Assembly: GCA_003482405.1 (NCBI GenBank)
Contig: DMZB01000122.1
Location: forward strand, 1-10,167
Length of the DNA stretch: 10,167 nucleotides
From: Lactobacillus sp.
GTDB lineage: Bacteria > Bacillota > Bacilli > Lactobacillales > Lactobacillaceae
Direction: 5' to 3'
Shown here: in pieces, positions 7,554-10,167 of the stretch
Layout of the letters: the number at the start of each line of letters is the position of its first letter
Position numbering within the stretch: position 1 is the stretch's first letter
Made by a program: the position numbers and the translations under genes
Notes under the pieces: generated by a model
What the model was told of the DNA's origin: nothing
Seen by the model: only the letters and a program-made list of their open reading frames with translations
Databases searched by the model: none

Positions 7554-9554
7554 TTACTGTTTGGCCTTTAATTCCATGATTGTATCACGCAATGTAGCCG
7601 CCTCTTCGAAGTCCAATTTCTTAGCTGCTTCTTGCATTTGTTTATTCAATCCGGCTAGCATTGCATTTTGATCTGACTTGGACAAGTTGTCAAAGTCCTC
7701 TTCATTCAATGTCGTTTCCTTCTGACCATCCCCAGACGGAGCCGTCACAGTGATGCTGTCCCGAATTGGTTTAACAATGGTCGTTGGCGTAATGTGATGC
7801 TCTTCATTATACTTTTCTTGAATTTCACGACGGCGCTTCGTTTCATCGATGGCGGCCTGCATGGACTGCGTGATGGTGTCCGCATACATGATAACTGCCC
7901 CGTGAGAATTACGGGCTGCCCGTCCAATCGTTTGAATCAAGGAACGTTCGTTACGCAGGAAGCCTTCCTTATCCGCATCCAAAATAGCCACTAAGGAAAC
8001 TTCCGGCACATCAATACCTTCTCGCAACAAGTTGATTCCGACTAAGACGTCAAATTTACCTAAACGTAGATCCCGTAAAATTTGCGTCCGTTCCAATGTC
8101 TTAATATCACTGTGAAGATAACGCACACGAATCCCAAGATCTTTCAAGTAGTCGGTTAAATCTTCCGCCATTTTCTTGGTCATCGTCGTCACGAATGTCC
8201 GCTCATGGGCCTCAATCCGTTTGTTGATTTGACCCACCAGGTCATCAATTTGTCCCATGATCGGTCTGACTTCAATGGTTGGATCCAATAGTCCGGTTGG
8301 CCGAATGATTTGTTGAACAACCGTATCGGTTTGTTCGTGTTCATAGTCGCCTGGTGTTGCAGACATGTACACGACCTGGTTAACATGCTTTTCAAACTCA
8401 TTAATTTTGAGCGGCCGGTTATCCAGTGCACTTGGCAAACGGAAACCGTAGTCAACTAACATCTGTTTGCGCGAGCGGTCACCCTTATACATCCCCCGAA
8501 CTTGAGGCATCGTCACGTGGCTTTCATCCACAACTAATAAAAAGTCTTTCGGGAAGAAGTCCAAGAGCGTAAACGGTGGTTCGCCTGGTTTACGGCCATC
8601 CATGTGTCGGGAATAGTTTTCAATTCCGCTCGTATAACCCATTTCACGCATCATTTCCATATCGTACGTGGTCCGTTGATCCAAGCGTTGCGCCTCGAGC
8701 AACTTACCTTGATCCTTCAGGACCTTCAAACGATCCTTGAGTTCATCGCCAATCGTGCCAATGGCTTTGTCCATAATGGCATCGTTAGTCATAAAATGTG
8801 TAGCTGGGAAAATAGTGACATGATCGCGGTCGCCAATAACTTCCCCAGTCAGGGCATCTACTTCGCGCATCCGGTCAACTTCATCACCAAAGAATTCAAT
8901 CCGCAACGCATGCTGATCTTCTGATGCTGGGAACACCTCGACAACGTCTCCGTGCACACGAAAACGACCACGCTGAAAATCAATATCGTTTCTTTCAAAC
9001 TGAATATCGACTAACTTGCGCATGAAATCATTACGCTCAATTGTTTGACCAACACGCAACGAAATCACATGATCCTTATATTGTCGTGGATCGCCTAAAC
9101 CAAATATAGAGGAAACGGATGCCACAACGATCGTGTCATTGCGTTCCAGTAACGAACTTGTTGCTGCATTGCGCAGCTTATCGATTTCATCGTTAATGGA
9201 TGAATCTTTTTCAATATAGGTATCAGAGGAAGGCACATAAGCTTCTGGTTGGTAATAATCATAGTACGAAACAAAGTATTCCACGGCATTGTTCGGGAAA
9301 AATTCTTTGAATTCACCATACAGCTGTCCAGCCAAGGTTTTATTGTGTGACAGCACCAAGGTCGGCTTGTTGACATTCGCAATCACATTACTGATCGTAA
9401 ACGTTTTACCGGTACCAGTTGCGCCCATTAAAATCTGTGCCTTTTTCCCGTCGTTAATACCGGTTGTCAACGCCTTAATGGCCTCTGGTTGATCACCGGT
9501 AGGTTTATATTTAGAAACCAAATCAAATTTACGGTCTGCTTGACGTTCAATCAT
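7554..9554 (-). CDS. uvrB: Excinuclease ABC subunit B, UvrB
   Basis: The protein has 666 residues, typical for the family. UvrB is the helicase-like subunit that verifies damage after UvrA delivers it and then recruits UvrC for dual incision. Visible elements are Walker A GATGTGKT (44-51), the DNA-clamping beta-hairpin region [20 protein letters not shown] (97-116), motif II DESH (343-346), motif [10 protein letters not shown] (541-548), and a C-terminal UVR domain (about 631-666, with [13 protein letters not shown]) that contacts UvrC. The ATG at 9554 has a strong ribosome binding site AGAGGGGG (9565-9572) 10 nt upstream. It is the promoter-proximal gene of the uvrB-uvrA operon. A LexA-type operator sits in its promoter, so induction by DNA damage is expected. 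No uvrC is in the window; in Firmicutes it is usually elsewhere. Confidence 0.98.
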   Translation of the reverse strand: MIERQADRKFDLVSKYKPTGDQPEAIKALTTGINDGKKAQILMGATGTGKTFTISNVIANVNKPTLVLSHNKTLAGQLYGEFKEFFPNNAVEYFVSYYDYYQPEAYVPSSDTYIEKDSSINDEIDKLRNAATSSLLERNDTIVVASVSSIFGLGDPRQYKDHVISLRVGQTIERNDFMRKLVDIQFERNDIDFQRGRFRVHGDVVEVFPASEDQHALRIEFFGDEVDRMREVDALTGEVIGDRDHVTIFPATHFMTNDAIMDKAIGTIGDELKDRLKVLKDQGKLLEAQRLDQRTTYDMEMMREMGYTSGIENYSRHMDGRKPGEPPFTLLDFFPKDFLLVVDESHVTMPQVRGMYKGDRSRKQMLVDYGFRLPSALDNRPLKINEFEKHVNQVVYMSATPGDYEHEQTDTVVQQIIRPTGLLDPTIEVRPIMGQIDDLVGQINKRIEAHERTFVTTMTKKMAEDLTDYLKDLGIRVRYLHSDIKTLERTQILRDLRLGKFDVLVGINLLREGIDVPEVSLVAILDADKEGFLRNERSLIQTIGRAARNSHGAVIMYADTITQSMQAAIDETKRRREIQEKYNEEHHITPTTIVKPIRDSITVTAPSGDGQKETTLNEEDFDNLSKSDQNAMLAGLNKQMQEAAKKLDFEEAATLRDTIMELKAKQ

Positions 9555-9585
9555 GCCTGACGTGCCCCCTCTAATCCAAATGTTC

Positions 9586-9684
9586 CTAATTTAAGCTGAA
9601 TGAATGAAGCAACCATTTAGCCATGTTCGTAATCCGTTGTGACAGTTTCAAAAGAATCGGTCTAAATCGCGCTGTCATCGTCAT
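9586..9684 (-). other. 32-codon open frame in the uvrB leader (doubtful)
   Basis: An ATG-started frame of 32 codons lies within the roughly 170-nt leader between the uvrB promoter and uvrB, ending TAG 31 bp before the uvrB ATG. The peptide starts MTMTARFRPILLKLSQRITN and is basic and amphipathic, with W and L residues near the end. The nearest purine-rich stretch, AAAGGG, is about 16 nt upstream, too far for a normal ribosome binding site. It may be chance; a leader peptide is only a possibility. Confidence 0.15.
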
Positions 9685-9731
9685 TTACAACACGTTACGA
9701 CCCTTTGCACACCTGCCAACTTAGCGTAACT

Positions 9732-9740
9732 ATTTTAGCA
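9732..9740 (-). promoter_or_regulatory. uvrBA promoter, extended -10
   Basis: Minus-strand TGCTAAAAT: hexamer TAAAAT at 9732-9737 with the TGN extension at 9738-9740. No good -35 is present at 17-18 bp, which is tolerable for an extended -10 promoter. The start point would fall near 9725, giving a leader of about 170 nt before uvrB. Confidence 0.55.
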
Positions 9741-9743
9741 TAC

Positions 9744-9757
9744 CGAACATACTTTCG
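9744..9757. promoter_or_regulatory. LexA (DinR) operator of uvrBA
   Basis: CGAACATACTTTCG matches the Gram-positive SOS box CGAAC-N4-GTTCG, including the purine/pyrimidine preferences of the spacer, at 13 of 14 positions; the only deviation is G to T at the start of the right half. It lies 3 bp upstream of the extended -10, where bound LexA would block RNA polymerase. uvrBA is a classical SOS operon in Bacillus, so placement and sequence agree. Confidence 0.8.
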
Positions 9758-9821
9758 CACGAAATATGCACATTTCAATTATAAAACAGTTTCGCCAAGT
9801 GACTTGTTTGTTGGTCATTTC

Positions 9822-9868
9822 AAAAAGTAAACGCGCCACAACGAATTTATCCTCGTCATGACGCGTTT
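9822..9868 (-). terminator. Strong terminator upstream of uvrB, without its gene
   Basis: On the minus strand AAACGCG (9868-9862) pairs with CGCGTTT (9835-9829), and the stem continues for 10 more pairs (9852-9861 with 9836-9845), four of them G-T, to a 6-nt loop GATAAA. This 17-bp stem is followed by AC and five T residues (9822-9826). The G-T pairs form only in minus-strand RNA. It ends a transcript that came from the right; the only thing to the right now is the IS, so it probably belongs to the gene that preceded uvrB before insertion. Confidence 0.75.
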
Positions 9869-9883
9869 TATTCAAAAAAGTGA

Positions 9884-9891
9884 ATTTTTTA
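9884..9891. repeat. Possible 8-bp target site duplication, one copy
   Basis: ATTTTTTA directly abuts the candidate IS end. ISL3-family elements usually duplicate 8 bp and prefer AT-rich sites. The second copy would be beyond the window, so this is a prediction. Confidence 0.3.
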
Positions 9892-9916
9892 GGCTCATTG
9901 TCAATGAGTGTTGATG
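9892..9916 (+). repeat. Candidate terminal inverted repeat of the ISL3 element
   Basis: GGCTCATTGTCAATGAGTG followed by TTGATG. It also contains the small internal palindrome CTCATTGTCAATGAG. The opposite end of the element is outside the window, so the inverted match cannot be tested here. Confidence 0.5.
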
Positions 9917-9929
9917 GAGCGATTTAAAG

Positions 9930-9964
9930 GAAGTTGAATCTTAAGGTTCAGCTTCTTTTCTTTT
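9930..9964 (+). terminator. Terminator inside the IS end, facing into the element
   Basis: A 26-nt palindrome centred on TTAA (9930-9955). In plus-strand RNA all 13 positions can pair, using two G-U pairs, and the arm is followed by TTTTCTTTT (9956-9964). On the minus strand the same two positions become mismatches and the T tract is only CTTT. It could stop outside transcription entering the IS against the transposase gene, and may also weakly terminate the transposase transcript. Confidence 0.65.
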
Positions 9965-9968
9965 GGTC

Positions 9969-10167
9969 CTAATGATGGGCTACTTCAAGCCAAATACGAT
10001 TAAAGTAATGTGTTAAGTTACGATAGCCGCAAGCCGTATGTTTAATCTGTTTGATTCGGCGGTTTGTGCCTTCCAGAGGGCCATTAGATAAGCCTGTTTC
10101 AAGGCTGTGTTTGATGTCACGTAAGTTCTTCTTGAACGTCTTCACGGTTTTATCCATGGCGGTTCCC
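9969..10167 (-). CDS. ISL3-family transposase, C-terminal 66 residues (partial)
   Basis: The frame is open from the window edge to a TAA-type stop at 9969. The conserved block is LSNGPLEGTNRRIKQIKHTA followed by CGYRNLTHYFNRI, which matches the C-terminal part of the DDE transposase domain of the ISL3 family (Pfam DDE_Tnp_ISL3). The Glu in PLEGTN is likely the third acidic catalytic residue. The in-frame ATG at 10157 is internal, since the frame continues upstream (GTAMDKTVKTF). The enzyme catalyses cut-and-paste movement of its own element. No frameshift is seen in the visible part. Confidence 0.88.
   Translation of the reverse strand, partial: GTAMDKTVKTFKKNLRDIKHSLETGLSNGPLEGTNRRIKQIKHTACGYRNLTHYFNRIWLEVAHH

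Larger units (their letters stand above)
9892..10167 (-). mobile_element. ISL3-family insertion sequence, transposase 3' end (partial)
   Basis: The region contains the C-terminal end of an ISL3-type transposase, a 77-bp non-coding tail with a terminator, and a candidate terminal inverted repeat beginning GGCTCATTGTCAATGAGTG at 9892. The start GGCTC and following TTGTCAA resemble the ends I associate with lactobacillary ISL3 elements, from memory. The element continues beyond 10167, so completeness cannot be judged. Confidence 0.7.

Noticed and set aside
9870..9890. Plus-strand hairpin ATTCA/TGAAT followed by T residues
   Set aside because: The stem is only 5 A/T-rich base pairs, too weak to call; no plus-strand gene precedes it.

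Overview
This window looks like ordinary chromosome from a low-to-moderate GC Gram-positive of the family Lactobacillaceae. The evidence is Firmicutes-type UvrA and UvrB proteins in the order uvrB-uvrA, AGGAGG-like ribosome binding sites, a LexA/DinR-type operator, intrinsic terminators, and an ISL3-family transposase of the type common in lactobacilli. I cannot name the genus safely. Every gene I can support is on the minus strand, so transcription runs from high to low coordinates.

Layout in order of transcription. (1) 9892-10167 is the 3' end of an ISL3-family insertion sequence that runs off the window. It has a candidate terminal repeat, a possible 8-bp target duplication and an internal terminator facing into the element. 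(2) 9829-9868 is a very strong terminator hairpin between the IS and uvrB; it has no visible gene and probably belonged to the gene that preceded uvrB before the IS inserted. (3) 9555-9760 is the uvrB promoter and leader, with a 13-of-14 match to the Gram-positive LexA box placed just upstream of an extended -10. (4) uvrB (9554-7554) and uvrA (7534-4673) are both full length with all expected motifs and form the damage-recognition operon of nucleotide excision repair. (5) 4239-4672 is non-coding. It holds a strong minus-strand terminator and a separate 50-nt imperfect palindrome whose G-U pairs favour folding of plus-strand RNA. (6) Two paralogous APC-superfamily amino acid permeases (4238-2883 and 2873-1527) lie 9 bp apart and are followed by a terminator. 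(7) A YibE/F-family membrane protein (1286-168) overlaps by 14 bp the start of a second multi-spanning protein that leaves the window at base 1, giving the usual YibE/YibF pair.

The window therefore holds three transcription units (uvrBA, the permease pair, the yibEF-like pair) and an IS end. I see no CRISPR array, tRNA, rRNA, phage module, toxin-antitoxin pair or recognisable defence system, and nothing that amounts to a new biological system. The most useful second looks are the strand-biased palindrome in the uvrA-permease gap, the LexA operator, and the way the IS separates an orphan terminator from its gene.
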